Source: Streptomyces justiciae (lineage in GTDB: Bacteria > Actinomycetota > Actinomycetes > Streptomycetales > Streptomycetaceae). Taken from it: 64,000 nt of DNA. Below the pieces are notes generated by a model. The model searched no databases and was not told the origin of the DNA. It worked only from the letters and a program-made list of their open reading frames with translations. The number at the start of each line of letters is the position of its first letter. The stretch's first letter is position 1. The DNA is taken from positions 222,569 to 286,568 of the forward strand of contig NZ_JADDXU010000015.1 of NCBI RefSeq assembly GCF_015163075.1. Direction: 5' to 3'. Made by a program: the position numbers and the translations under genes. Below are positions 1-8,058 of this stretch, in pieces.

Positions 1-60
1 CGTGTCGGCCGTTTGAACTCCGTGTTTCCTTGAACCAGCCTCGCCCGGGGCGAAGGCATC

Positions 61-109
61 TGTACACGTCCGTTTCGCTGATGTGCACGTGTCCGGAACG
101 GCAACATCG
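61..109. promoter_or_regulatory. 49-bp element, copy 1, upstream of LysR gene
   Basis: This stretch ends 44 bp before the LysR start and aligns without gaps to the reverse complement of 4635-4683, upstream of the SDR at 3560-4522. By hand count 39 of 49 positions match; the core GCACGTGTCCG and the flanks GTCCGTTTC and CGGCAAC are identical. Seeing one element in front of a regulator and in front of a nearby enzyme gene suggests a shared binding site or promoter. It could instead be a remnant of a duplicated leader. Confidence 0.45.
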
Positions 110-153
110 CAGCTGTCTGGAGCCGGGCGCGGGACCGGTGATCTACTGGCCTC

Positions 154-1062
154 GTGGACATCCAGCAGCTCCGCTACTTCCTGGCCGTCGCCGACGAGTT
201 GCACTTCGGCAGGGCAGCGGAGCGCCTGCACGTGACCGCCTCACCGCTGAGCCGCCGTATTCGGGAGCTCGAGCACGAACTCGGCCGTGAGCTGTTCGTC
301 CGTGAGCACCACCACGTGGAACTGACATCCTTCGGTGACGCCTTCCGCGGACGGGCGGCAGAGGTGGTCCGAGCCTTCGACGGCCTGCACGACTTCGCCC
401 GTGACCACGCGGACGCCGAGCTCTGCCGGGTCGGAGCGGCTCCGCTCGCCCCGCCGAAGGTCCTGGACGCCGTCCTCGCCGTCTACGGAGAGATCGCCCA
501 CGACGTCGAACTGCCTCTCACTCTCGCTCCCTCAGCCGAACTCCTTGAGGAACTGACCGCGGGTCACATCGACCTGGCCGTCGTTCATCTCCCGGCCGGC
601 CAGGCCGATCTGGAAAGCCTGCTGATCTCCCGGGGCTCGTTCGGCGTGGCGATGGCGGCCGACGACGAGTTCGCCGACCGCCCCTCACTGACCCTGCGGG
701 ACCTGCGCCGCCGACAGGTGCTCATGACCTCCGCCAAGGTGCATCCCTCCGTGGTGGCCGAGAGCAGGGCGATGCTCCTGGAGGCCGGGGTCACTCGCCT
801 CGTCGACCTCCCGCACAACGACCTGGTGCAGCTCTCCGCCCACGTCCTGCGCACCGGCGCCCTGGCCATCACCGTTCTCGGCGACGACCTTCCGGCCACA
901 CGGATCTACGACTCCCCGGCGTTTCGCGTCGTACCGCTCGACGAACCAGGAATGGGCCTGCGGGCCGGGATCGCCTGGCGCAAGACCGCCGAGGAACACG
1001 TGCCGGGTCTGCGGGAGGTGCTCGCCGTACTGAAGGACAGGTACGAGGACAACCCCCTGTGA
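154..1062 (+). CDS. LysR-family transcriptional regulator
   Basis: A 302-residue protein of normal LysR length. Residues 1-60 form the winged HTH (starts MDIQQLRYFLAVAD, with SPLSRRIRELE as the recognition region); about 90-295 is the substrate-binding fold. The GTG start is chosen because the family's canonical N-terminus begins exactly there. The gene converges on the thiolase/hydratase gene with a 60-bp gap. It may control itself and the SDR/hydrolase pair at 3.5-5.6 kb, because a 49-bp element is shared between the two upstream regions; that link is inference. The inducer is unknown. Confidence 0.9.
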   Translation: MDIQQLRYFLAVADELHFGRAAERLHVTASPLSRRIRELEHELGRELFVREHHHVELTSFGDAFRGRAAEVVRAFDGLHDFARDHADAELCRVGAAPLAPPKVLDAVLAVYGEIAHDVELPLTLAPSAELLEELTAGHIDLAVVHLPAGQADLESLLISRGSFGVAMAADDEFADRPSLTLRDLRRRQVLMTSAKVHPSVVAESRAMLLEAGVTRLVDLPHNDLVQLSAHVLRTGALAITVLGDDLPATRIYDSPAFRVVPLDEPGMGLRAGIAWRKTAEEHVPGLREVLAVLKDRYEDNPL

Positions 1063-1122
1063 CCCGGTGAACCGAGTGCCGCGACCTTCGAGCACCCGGA
1101 CCGGGCTTGCCCTGTGGGGTCG

Positions 1123-3498
1123 TCAGCGGCCTACCCACCGCGGCTTGCGCTTCTGGGCGAAGGAGATCATGCCCTCAATGGCGTCCTCGCTGACGAAGAG
1201 TTCGTCCAGCACGGCGCTCGGGTGCCGGGTAGCGGCGACGGTGTCGGCGATGCCCGCGGTCTCGGTCATGAGCCGCAGGGTGGACTGTATCGCTGCCGGG
1301 GACCCTTCGAGGATGAGCGCGGCCAGTTCCCGCGCGCCGTCCAGGGCCTTGCCGGGCTCGGTGACCTCGGTTACCAGGCCCCACCGCAGCGCCTCCTCCG
1401 CTCCCATCCTGCGTCCGGTGAGGAGCATCTCGGTGGCGACCTTCGGCGGCAGCGCCCTCGGCAGCCGGATCGCTCCGCCCTCGCCGGCCACCAGCCCCAC
1501 CCGGACCTCGGTGAGGGCGAACTGCGCGGTGGCGTCGGCGACGATGAGGTGGCAGGCGAGGGCGATCTCGAAGCCGCCGGCGATGGTGTAGCCGTTCACG
1601 GCGGCGATGACCGGCTTGGTCATGCCCTCGCGGTGGGTGAGACCGCCGAACCCGTTCTTCGGCACCCACATGGGTTTGCCCGAGGAGGAGTAGCGCAGGT
1701 CGTTGCCGGCGCTGAACGCCTGCTCTCCGGCGCCGGTGATGATCGCGACCCACAGGTCGGGGTCGGCGAAGAAGCAGTCGAAGGCGTGTTCCAGCTCGTC
1801 GTTGGCCATGGGGTGCAGGCAGTTGCGCACCTCGGGCCGGTTGATGGTCACTTCCAGGAGGTGGCCGTCGCGGCGTACGGTGATGTACTCGTAGGAGTCG
1901 CGCAGGACCAGCGGCGGGGTGGGGATGAGTGCCTCCATGCGCTCCGCCGTGGTGGTGACGCGGTTGCCGTACCCGAAGGAGCGCGTGAAGACCCGTTCGC
2001 CGATGGGGTGTTCAGCCGCGAGCAGGTCGAGCGTCTCGGTGTCGCCGGGCTGGGTCATGGCCACGAAGCGGCGGCCGTCCTTCTCCAGCCGGCCGATGAC
2101 GATGCCCGTGTCCCCGGACCGCCCGTGCTTGACCGTGAACGTCTCGATCGTTGCCCAGCCGTCGGCGTGCTTGGCCTCCACGGGCGCGGGCACCGCGTCG
2201 AGTTCGGCCTGCAGGCTGGCGTCGTCCGAGGGCTTCCACCGCGCCGGCGCCGTGGAGTAGACGCCGACCGAGTACTTGCTGAGGAAGCCGCCGTTGGCGC
2301 CGACGAAGCCGAAGGAGCCGGGCGCGCTACGGGCGCGGCGCACCGTTTCGACGATGCCGTGCATGGCGTAGTTGTTGCCCGGACCGCCGAAGAAGGGAAG
2401 CCCGCCGGTGAGGGTGAGACCCCGCGGGTTCTCGGGGTCGATGCCGAGGCCCTCGGCGACGACGGACACGGCCACCGGAAAGCAGCTGTAGAGGTCGAAG
2501 GTGGCCACCTCGTCGACGCCCAGGCCCGCCATGCCGAGCGCGCTGTGCGCCGCGGCGACCAGCGCGGGAGCCGAACCGAGGTCGGCGCGTTCCATGAGGG
2601 TGCGCTCCCGCAGGTCGGCGTGGCCGTGCAGGAAGACCCACCGGTCCTGGGGGACCCCGAGCCGTCTGGCCGCCCCGACGGACATGAGCAGGACGGCCGC
2701 TCCTTGGTTGACCTTGTCCCGGGCCACGACGTAGCGGGTGTAGGGATCGGCGAGGGGACGGTTTGCCTCGCTCGGTGTGACCAGCTCCTCGGCGGAGCGC
2801 TCGACGGGCGCCGCCGCGTGCGGGTTGGCCGCGGCGACCTTGGTGAACGGCGCGAACAGCCGGCCGATGGAGGCGGCGTACTCCTGCCGGGACTGCTTGA
2901 GGCGGGCCCGGCGGGCGTTCTCCAGGAGGGCGTACTGCGAGGGGGCGTCGGTCAGTCCGTGGGCGCTCAGGTGCATGCTGGCCAGTCCCTGCATGCCGTA
3001 GCCGCGGTCCTCCAGCTGGCCGCCCACCTGCTCGGACCAGTCGGACCAGTCGGGCCGGTCCTCGGCACCGGCCAGGGCCTGGGCGGTGGAGATGGCCTCG
3101 GCGCCGAACACCAGCGCCACCTCCGACTCGCCGGCCGCGATGGCCCCGGCGAGTTCGGTCACCAGGTGCTGCGGGCTGTGACCGCCGGTGATCTCTAGGA
3201 TCGCCCGCCGCGGGTCGGCCCCGAGGCGATGCGCCACCGAGCGCGGGAAGTTGTCGGAGCGTCCGAGCGGCGCGGGCATCCCGGGCGCCGACACCTCGAA
3301 CTGGCGCACTCCGGCGACCGTGTCGACGGCAGCCGCGACCTCTGTGGCGGCGCCACTGTCGGCGAGGGCCTCCTGCGCGGCGTCGGCGGCGAGTTGGGCA
3401 GGTGAGCGCTTGCGGTAGCCGGGTTCGCCCAACCGCTCGGACACCTGGCCAACGCCGACGAGCACGGGGGTGCGGGGGTCGAGTTCGTCGTACTGCAT
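1123..3498 (-). CDS. Thiolase-like protein fused to enoyl-CoA hydratase
   Basis: One 791-residue reading frame joins two beta-oxidation-type modules. Residues 1 to about 500 resemble the SCP2/acetyl-CoA acetyltransferase-like thiolases, including the DLYSCFPVAV motif and a C-terminal OB-like segment (GDTGIVIGRL). The usual nucleophilic cysteine is not evident: the corresponding loop reads ITGGHSPQ, as in non-canonical thiolase-like proteins. Residues about 535-791 are a crotonase with both catalytic glutamates in place (GGFEIALAC and ALTEVRVGL, 20 residues apart). The two activities are normally separate proteins, so the fusion may couple hydration and thiolysis of an acyl-CoA side chain. The sequence is open throughout, with no sign of decay. 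The substrate is unknown. Confidence 0.85.
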   Translation of the reverse strand: MQYDELDPRTPVLVGVGQVSERLGEPGYRKRSPAQLAADAAQEALADSGAATEVAAAVDTVAGVRQFEVSAPGMPAPLGRSDNFPRSVAHRLGADPRRAILEITGGHSPQHLVTELAGAIAAGESEVALVFGAEAISTAQALAGAEDRPDWSDWSEQVGGQLEDRGYGMQGLASMHLSAHGLTDAPSQYALLENARRARLKQSRQEYAASIGRLFAPFTKVAAANPHAAAPVERSAEELVTPSEANRPLADPYTRYVVARDKVNQGAAVLLMSVGAARRLGVPQDRWVFLHGHADLRERTLMERADLGSAPALVAAAHSALGMAGLGVDEVATFDLYSCFPVAVSVVAEGLGIDPENPRGLTLTGGLPFFGGPGNNYAMHGIVETVRRARSAPGSFGFVGANGGFLSKYSVGVYSTAPARWKPSDDASLQAELDAVPAPVEAKHADGWATIETFTVKHGRSGDTGIVIGRLEKDGRRFVAMTQPGDTETLDLLAAEHPIGERVFTRSFGYGNRVTTTAERMEALIPTPPLVLRDSYEYITVRRDGHLLEVTINRPEVRNCLHPMANDELEHAFDCFFADPDLWVAIITGAGEQAFSAGNDLRYSSSGKPMWVPKNGFGGLTHREGMTKPVIAAVNGYTIAGGFEIALACHLIVADATAQFALTEVRVGLVAGEGGAIRLPRALPPKVATEMLLTGRRMGAEEALRWGLVTEVTEPGKALDGARELAALILEGSPAAIQSTLRLMTETAGIADTVAATRHPSAVLDELFVSEDAIEGMISFAQKRKPRWVGR

Positions 3499-3559
3499 CT
3501 GGGTTCCTCTGGTCCGTGGGATGTGGGTCCTGTCGGTGTTCCGGGGCGTGCGCCCCTGG

Positions 3560-4522
3560 TCACCGCGCGCCGGTGAGCCGCAGGGACTCCTCCCACAGCC
3601 GGTCGGCGCCGGCCGGATCGAGGGCGTAGGGGGCGACGGCGTTCATGTGCTCAGCGGCCTGCGTGGTCATCGACGGCGGGCTGGTGACGGGCACCGCCTC
3701 GGCGCAGTCCGCGAAGTAACGGCCGCTGACGCCTTCCAGCAGCGGCGACGCGGCGGCTAGGACCGGAGTGGCCGCGCCTTGCGCCGCTGTCTTGATCAGG
3801 TCCTTGACGCCCTTGAGCATCTCGCCCATGCCCTGCGACCGCGGCACGTTACGGAAGAGGTTGGTCATGGCGGTGCCCGGCGAGGCGGCGTTGACGGAGA
3901 TCCCGTCGTCGGCCCAGCGCGCGGCGGCGCCGACGGCGAAGAGGATGTTGGCGGTCTTCGACTGCCCGTAGGCGAGCATCGGGTCGTACGGCCGGAAGAC
4001 GAAGTGGAGGTCGTCGAGGACGACCGGCGACGACAGGTGCATGCTGGAGCTGACCGAGACGACCCGGGCGTCCCCGGCAGCCGTGAGTGCCTCGTGCAGG
4101 CCCACCGCGAGGGCGAAGTGCCCCAGGTGGTTGACGGCGAACTGCTTCTCCCAGCCCTCCGGTGTCAGTTCCCGTTCCGGCAGCGCCATCACGCCCGCGT
4201 TGTTGACGAGGATGTGCAGGGGTCCGTCCCAGGCAGCGGTGAAGGCGGCGACCGACGCCCGGTCGGCCAGCTCCAGTTGTGCGATGTGGATGTCCTTGTT
4301 GCCCGTGTCGGCGGTGATGTCGGCCGCGGCCCGCTCTCCGGCCGCCGTGTCACGCACCGCGAGGGTGACCTCCGCACCGGCGGACGCGAGGGCCCGGGCC
4401 GTCTCGAGTCCGAGCCCGGAGGAGCCGCCGGTGATGACCGCCCGCCTACCTGTCAGGTCGACACCGGCGACGACCTCGGCGGCGGTGGAACGGAGTCCGA
4501 ACGGGGTGTGGATGAGTGTCAT
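3560..4522 (-). CDS. SDR family oxidoreductase
   Basis: A 320-residue short-chain dehydrogenase with the NAD(P)-binding motif TGGSSGLG, NNAG and the catalytic YxxxK (YGQSKTANILF), of the type related to retinol dehydrogenase-like or WW-domain oxidoreductase-like SDRs. The ATG at 4522 is chosen over upstream in-frame codons because the family N-terminus (MTLIHTPFG) starts there. Its 70-bp upstream region is closely copied at 7712-7781 in front of a relic of a related gene, so its promoter is probably bound by an MmyB-type regulator such as the one at 6806-7678 (inference). The substrate is unknown. Confidence 0.88.
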   Translation of the reverse strand: MTLIHTPFGLRSTAAEVVAGVDLTGRRAVITGGSSGLGLETARALASAGAEVTLAVRDTAAGERAAADITADTGNKDIHIAQLELADRASVAAFTAAWDGPLHILVNNAGVMALPERELTPEGWEKQFAVNHLGHFALAVGLHEALTAAGDARVVSVSSSMHLSSPVVLDDLHFVFRPYDPMLAYGQSKTANILFAVGAAARWADDGISVNAASPGTAMTNLFRNVPRSQGMGEMLKGVKDLIKTAAQGAATPVLAAASPLLEGVSGRYFADCAEAVPVTSPPSMTTQAAEHMNAVAPYALDPAGADRLWEESLRLTGAR

Positions 4523-4592
4523 GCCAGCAACGGTCGGCGACCGTCCATGCCGTACCCAGTGCCCTGCCGACCCTAGGAGTGACAGGACCAGG
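4523..4592 (-). promoter_or_regulatory. Conserved 70-bp SDR leader, copy A
   Basis: The 70 bp directly before this SDR start match the 70 bp before the SDR relic at 7782, with no gaps and the same distance to the ATG (55 of 70 identical by hand count; CCTGGTCCTGTCAC is fully identical). Both genes start ATGACAC. The best-conserved part lies 42-70 bp before the start, where an operator or the -35/-10 region would sit. Divergent MmyB-regulator/SDR pairs are common in Streptomyces, and the second copy lies in just such a pair, so MmyB binding is the leading guess. Confidence 0.6.
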
Positions 4593-4634
4593 CTGCGCTG
4601 CGCCCGCGAGCGGATCCACCCCGCCCCGCGCCTT

Positions 4635-4683
4635 TCACGTTGCCGCTGCGGACACGTGCGCGTCAGGGAAACGGACCTGTACG
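4635..4683. promoter_or_regulatory. 49-bp element, copy 2
   Basis: This is the inverted counterpart of 61-109. It sits between the divergent SDR (starts 4522, minus) and alpha/beta hydrolase (starts 4783, plus), about 110 and 100 bp from the two starts, so it could serve either gene. It contains CACGTG, a perfect palindrome, inside an 11-base fully conserved block. LysR binding is inferred from the other copy lying before the LysR gene. Confidence 0.45.
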
Positions 4684-4782
4684 TGGGCTCCGGCCCGCGG
4701 CAAGGATGCACCTCGCCAGGTTGTTCATCGGTTCGCGGGTCCTCCTCCCCGGGGAGCCGGCCCTACGCAAAGGAGCGTCACG

Positions 4783-5577
4783 ATGGCCTTCTTCGTCCGG
4801 GACGACGACGTGCGGCTCTTCCATACCGACGAGGGCTCGGGGCCGGCGGTGCTGCTGTTGCACGGTTGGGCCTGCGACTCCCATGACTGGAGCTGGCAGA
4901 TCCCCGACCTCCTGACGCAGGGTTACCGGGTGATCGCCCTCGACCATCGCGGTCACGGCCGTTCGTCGGCGCCCCGCGGGGACTATCTGCCGCAGACCCT
5001 CGCCGACGACGCCGCCGCCCTGATCGAAGCGCTGGGCACAGGACCCGTCCTGGTGCTGGGCCACTCCATGGGTGCGGTGGTGGGCTCCGCGCTCGCCGTG
5101 CGCCGACCCGACCTCGTGAGGGCGCTCGTTCTTGTCGACCCCGTCTACACCGCCGACGACCTCACCGATCCCGTGGTCGAGGCCATGAGCGGACCGGGAG
5201 CCGCCGGGATCGCTGCGGAGGCGTTCGGCGCCTTCTACACACCGCGCACACCGCCGTTCCTCAGAGCGTGGCACCGGCGCCGGGTACTGGGCACGCCGGA
5301 CCATGTCGTCGGCGGTTGCATCCACGGGCTGTTGGGCAGCGAGGGACTCGGGCGGTGGCGCAACGCCGCCGGATATCTGCGGGACCGCACTTGTCCTCGC
5401 CTGGCCGTGTACGCCGACGCCAAGGGCGCCGACCGGGAGCGCCACCTCCCACTGGGGCCGTACGACAAGGTCGAGGTGTGGGAGGAGAACGGGCATTTCC
5501 TCCACCAGGAGAACGCCGAGCGATTCAACTCCCGCATGCGGAGCTGGCTGAACGCACTCCCGGGGGTGCCTTCCTGA
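4783..5577 (+). CDS. Alpha/beta hydrolase
   Basis: A 264-residue alpha/beta-hydrolase with the oxyanion-hole stretch LLHGWACDSHDW, the nucleophile elbow GHSMGA and a C-terminal catalytic His in EENGHFLHQE. The ATG at 4783 is preceded by AAGGAG at a good distance; longer in-frame readings upstream lack family similarity. The gene is divergent from the SDR at 3560-4522 and probably shares its control region. It could be an esterase, a C-C bond hydrolase or a peroxidase-type member; the substrate cannot be read from the sequence. Confidence 0.88.
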   Translation: MAFFVRDDDVRLFHTDEGSGPAVLLLHGWACDSHDWSWQIPDLLTQGYRVIALDHRGHGRSSAPRGDYLPQTLADDAAALIEALGTGPVLVLGHSMGAVVGSALAVRRPDLVRALVLVDPVYTADDLTDPVVEAMSGPGAAGIAAEAFGAFYTPRTPPFLRAWHRRRVLGTPDHVVGGCIHGLLGSEGLGRWRNAAGYLRDRTCPRLAVYADAKGADRERHLPLGPYDKVEVWEENGHFLHQENAERFNSRMRSWLNALPGVPS

Positions 5578-5704
5578 ACGGCCCGAGGTACTCGGACCCG
5601 GCAGCGTGCACTGCGGGTTCGGATGCTCCCGTCCCAGCTGCGGCAGGGGCGCTGGTCTCCGTCGGCGGACGGGCGTCTCGGCCGTGCAGACGCCGAAGCC
5701 GGTG

Positions 5705-6124
5705 CTAGAGGACCGAGTCGATCGTGTCGTGGGCGTGGTTCCATTCGATGTTGATGGTGCGCTCGTCGATCCGCCATTCGCCGTTCTGGCGGCTGTAGCT
5801 GTCCTCGTAGCGGATCGCGGACACCCGCACCTGACCGTCTTTGAGGTGGTGGGCGAGGACGTAGATCTCGCCGGTGGCCGTGTCGCCGCTGTCGGCGATG
5901 TCGAAGCGGGTGTTGCCGATGAAGTGGAACGTCTTGTCGAACTGCGACTGCAGCTCCAGGAGATCTCCCACCTGGGCGTGCCCCTCCGCCACGAAGTCCA
6001 TGGACGGGATGATCAGCCGCCCCTCGGGGTGGAACGCCGACAGCAGCAGCTCACGGTTTAGCCGGTCGGTGCCGGTGGCGTTGCGGGTGAGGACGTCCTG
6101 AAGGGCGGATTCGATGGAGGTCAT
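5705..6124 (-). CDS. SnoaL-like (NTF2-fold) protein
   Basis: A 139-residue single-domain protein with the SnoaL/NTF2-like pattern, including an N-terminal helix, a central FHFIGNTRFDI strand region and a C-terminal GEWRIDERTINIEW strand. Proteins of this fold act as small isomerases, cyclases or hydrolases, or as binding proteins. It is divergent from the TetR at 6227, and two TetR-type palindromes lie between them, so it is the likely target of that repressor. The sequence is not close to the two other SnoaL-like proteins of this window (9624 and 41787). Confidence 0.75.
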   Translation of the reverse strand: MTSIESALQDVLTRNATGTDRLNRELLLSAFHPEGRLIIPSMDFVAEGHAQVGDLLELQSQFDKTFHFIGNTRFDIADSGDTATGEIYVLAHHLKDGQVRVSAIRYEDSYSRQNGEWRIDERTINIEWNHAHDTIDSVL

Positions 6125-6147
6125 GAAGCGGTCCCTTCGATACCAAT

Positions 6148-6169
6148 TAACCGGGGAATTATCCGGTTA
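6148..6169. promoter_or_regulatory. Palindromic operator, SnoaL/TetR intergenic, site 1
   Basis: An inverted repeat with arms TAACCGG and CCGGTTA around 8 bp, 23 bp upstream of the SnoaL-like start. A second copy lies 14 bp further on. The arrangement between divergent TetR and enzyme genes is the usual one for an autoregulated TetR repressor. Confidence 0.6.
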
Positions 6170-6182
6170 GCTCGATGGTAGC

Positions 6183-6206
6183 CTAATCGGAGGATTCCCC
6201 GGTTAG
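6183..6206. promoter_or_regulatory. Palindromic operator, SnoaL/TetR intergenic, site 2
   Basis: An inverted repeat with arms CTAATCGG and CCGGTTAG (one mismatch between the arms), ending 20 bp before the TetR ATG, where binding would block its ribosome site and transcription start. It shares the CCGGTTA arm with the site at 6148-6169. Confidence 0.6.
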
Positions 6207-6226
6207 TGAGGGTGAGGTGACGAGTG

Positions 6227-6781
6227 ATGCCCCCCCGGACCCTGCGCGCCGATGCCCGCCGCAACTACGAACTGCTTGTGGTGGCCGCCCGCGAAGCCAT
6301 CTCCGAGCACGGACCGGATGCCCCACTGGACGACATCGCACGCCGCGCGGGCGTAGGCAACGCCACGCTCTACCGGCACTTCCCCACCCGCGACGCCCTC
6401 CTGGTCGCGGTGTACACCGCCGAGATCGAGGCACTGACCGACGCCGCCCGCGAGCTGCTGGAGACCACGCAGAGCGGCCAGGCGCTCAAGGCATGGCTGC
6501 GCGTCTTCATCGACCACATCACTGCCCGCCGAGGCCTCGCCTCGGCTTCGCTCAACACCGTCGGCGAGCGCAAGGACCTCATCTGCCACTGGCACGACCC
6601 GCTGGTCGCGACGACCACCGAACTGCTCGACGACGCCCGCGAGCATGGCGCCGCCCATGGGGATGTGAGACCGGCGGAACTGCTCATGATGGCCTACACC
6701 ATCGCGGCCGTCGCCGAGTCCACCCCGGGTGCCGGCGAGCGTCTTCTCGACATTGCCTTCGATGGGATCACCCCCCGCTGA
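6227..6781 (+). CDS. TetR-family regulator
   Basis: A 184-residue TetR protein. The N-terminal HTH contains PLDDIARRAGVGNATLYRHFPTR (about residues 30-52); the rest is the helical ligand domain. The GTG at 6224 directly precedes the ATG at 6227; either could be used. It is divergent from the SnoaL-like gene, and two CCGGTTA palindromes lie between them, so it probably represses itself and that gene. The ligand is unknown. Confidence 0.85.
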   Translation: MPPRTLRADARRNYELLVVAAREAISEHGPDAPLDDIARRAGVGNATLYRHFPTRDALLVAVYTAEIEALTDAARELLETTQSGQALKAWLRVFIDHITARRGLASASLNTVGERKDLICHWHDPLVATTTELLDDAREHGAAHGDVRPAELLMMAYTIAAVAESTPGAGERLLDIAFDGITPR

Positions 6782-6805
6782 CGCCAGGAGGCGCGCAGGC
6801 TCATC

Positions 6806-7678
6806 TCATGGACGCCGGACGTCCGGGGCGACGCGTTCGGTGGGAGCAGACTCCGGTGTGGAGGCGAGGGCGGCCAGCAGGGTGAGGCGCTCGGCTGTGG
6901 AGGTGCCGGGTTCGGCGTGATAGACGACGAGGGTCTGCCGGTCGGTGTCGGTGATCAGCAGTTTCTCTTGACGCAGTTCGAGAGGGCCGACCTGCGGGTG
7001 TTCGAAGGTGAAGATCCCGCTGCGCTTGGGCCGGACCTCGTGCCGGGACCACAGCTTGCGGAAGTGCTCGCTGCGCACGGACAGCTCGCCGACGAGTTCG
7101 TTGAGGGCGGGGTCGTCGACGTCGGGGCCGACGAGGGCCCGCAGGGCGGCGACCATGCCCTCTGCGTTGACGTCCCACCCCCCGTACATGGCGGCGGAGG
7201 CGGGCGCGAGAAAGGTGGAGCGGACCAAGTTGGTGCCGGGAGTGAGGATCGGAGTGAGGGCCTGGGCGAGCGGGTTGGCGGCGAGCACGTCCATCATGCG
7301 GCCGAGGACGTAGGCGGGAGTGTGCGGCCAGCTGTCGACGAGCTGCCGGATGCCGTCGGGGGCTCGTTCCGGGCGGCGGGGCGCCGGGCGCCGTCGGGAG
7401 CGCTCCGGGCGGGCGAGGCGGTGCAGGTGGGCGTTGGCATCCGCGTCGAGGTGCAGGGCGCGGGCGAGGGCGTCGAGGACCTGCGCGGAGGGGTTGCGGT
7501 CGCGGCCCTGTTCCAGGCGCAGGTAGTAGTCGGCGCTGATACCGGCGAGCAGGGCCAGTTCCTCCCGGCGCAGGCCGGGCACCCGGCGCCGTCCGGACGA
7601 GGCGAGGCCGACGTCCTCGGGGCCGATCTGCTCACGGCGGGCCCGTAGGTACTCGCCGAGGGCGTTGTCGTTCACCAT
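6806..7678 (-). CDS. MmyB-type HTH regulator
   Basis: A 290-residue regulator. Residues about 1-75 form an XRE-like HTH (VPGLRREELALLAGIS and YYLRLEQGR are the family signature); about 100-285 is the MmyB-like ligand-binding domain, which in characterised members binds fatty-acid-like molecules. The ATG at 7678 is chosen because the family N-terminus MVNDNALGEYLRARRE starts there. It is divergent from the SDR relic at 7782, whose leader is conserved at the intact SDR (4523-4592), so that SDR is a likely target in trans. It converges on the TetR gene with a 24-bp gap. Confidence 0.85.
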   Translation of the reverse strand: MVNDNALGEYLRARREQIGPEDVGLASSGRRRVPGLRREELALLAGISADYYLRLEQGRDRNPSAQVLDALARALHLDADANAHLHRLARPERSRRRPAPRRPERAPDGIRQLVDSWPHTPAYVLGRMMDVLAANPLAQALTPILTPGTNLVRSTFLAPASAAMYGGWDVNAEGMVAALRALVGPDVDDPALNELVGELSVRSEHFRKLWSRHEVRPKRSGIFTFEHPQVGPLELRQEKLLITDTDRQTLVVYHAEPGTSTAERLTLLAALASTPESAPTERVAPDVRRP

Positions 7679-7711
7679 GCCTTCCACGGTACGGCCGCCG
7701 ACCGCGCCGAA

Positions 7712-7781
7712 CCTGGTCCTGTCACCCCCAGGATCGGCGGGGCTCTGGGTAAACCGTGGGCGGTGGCGGACCGTGGCAGTC
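7712..7781 (+). promoter_or_regulatory. Conserved 70-bp SDR leader, copy B
   Basis: Same 70-bp block as 4523-4592, here between the MmyB-type regulator and the SDR relic. It contains an inverted repeat TCCTG-N7-CAGGA near 7718-7734, 40-56 bp from the regulator start, a possible operator. The other copy keeps the left arm but has TAGGG for the right arm. Confidence 0.6.
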
Positions 7782-8010
7782 ATGACACGGATCACGACGC
7801 CCTACGTGTGCGGGATCGGCGCCGGGATCGCCTTCGCCGTACGTGTCAGCGGCCGGTGCTTCGCCGACAGTGCCGAGGTGCTGCCGTCACCCGGCGGTCC
7901 GCCGATGGCACCGGCCATCAGCGAGTTCATGCCCGCCGGAGCCCCCTACGCACCCGCCCCGGCGGGCGCCGACCGGCGGTGGGAGGACTCGCCACGGCTC
8001 ATCGGCGTCC
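7782..8010 (+). pseudogene. Internally deleted SDR relic
   Basis: The reading frame begins MTRITTPY, like the intact SDR at 3560-4522 (MTLIHTPF), then jumps directly to a C-terminal part, SGRCFADSAEV...GAPYA...PAGADRRWEDSPRLIG, which matches the intact protein's SGRYFADCAEA...VAPYA...PAGADRLWEESLRLTG. Everything between (cofactor fold, NNAG, YxxxK, roughly 230 residues) is missing and no stop follows at the expected place. This is an in-frame internal deletion of a former SDR divergent from the MmyB-type regulator. The leader is still well conserved. Confidence 0.75.
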
Positions 8011-8058
8011 CGGTAGCCGGCCAGACGTCAACGACCCCCTTTCGAGGAGCCAGTTCGC

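Noticed and set aside
1114..3198. A 694-codon plus-strand frame opposite the thiolase/hydratase fusion
   Set aside because: No recognisable domain, and the minus-strand frame has complete crotonase and thiolase-like motifs.
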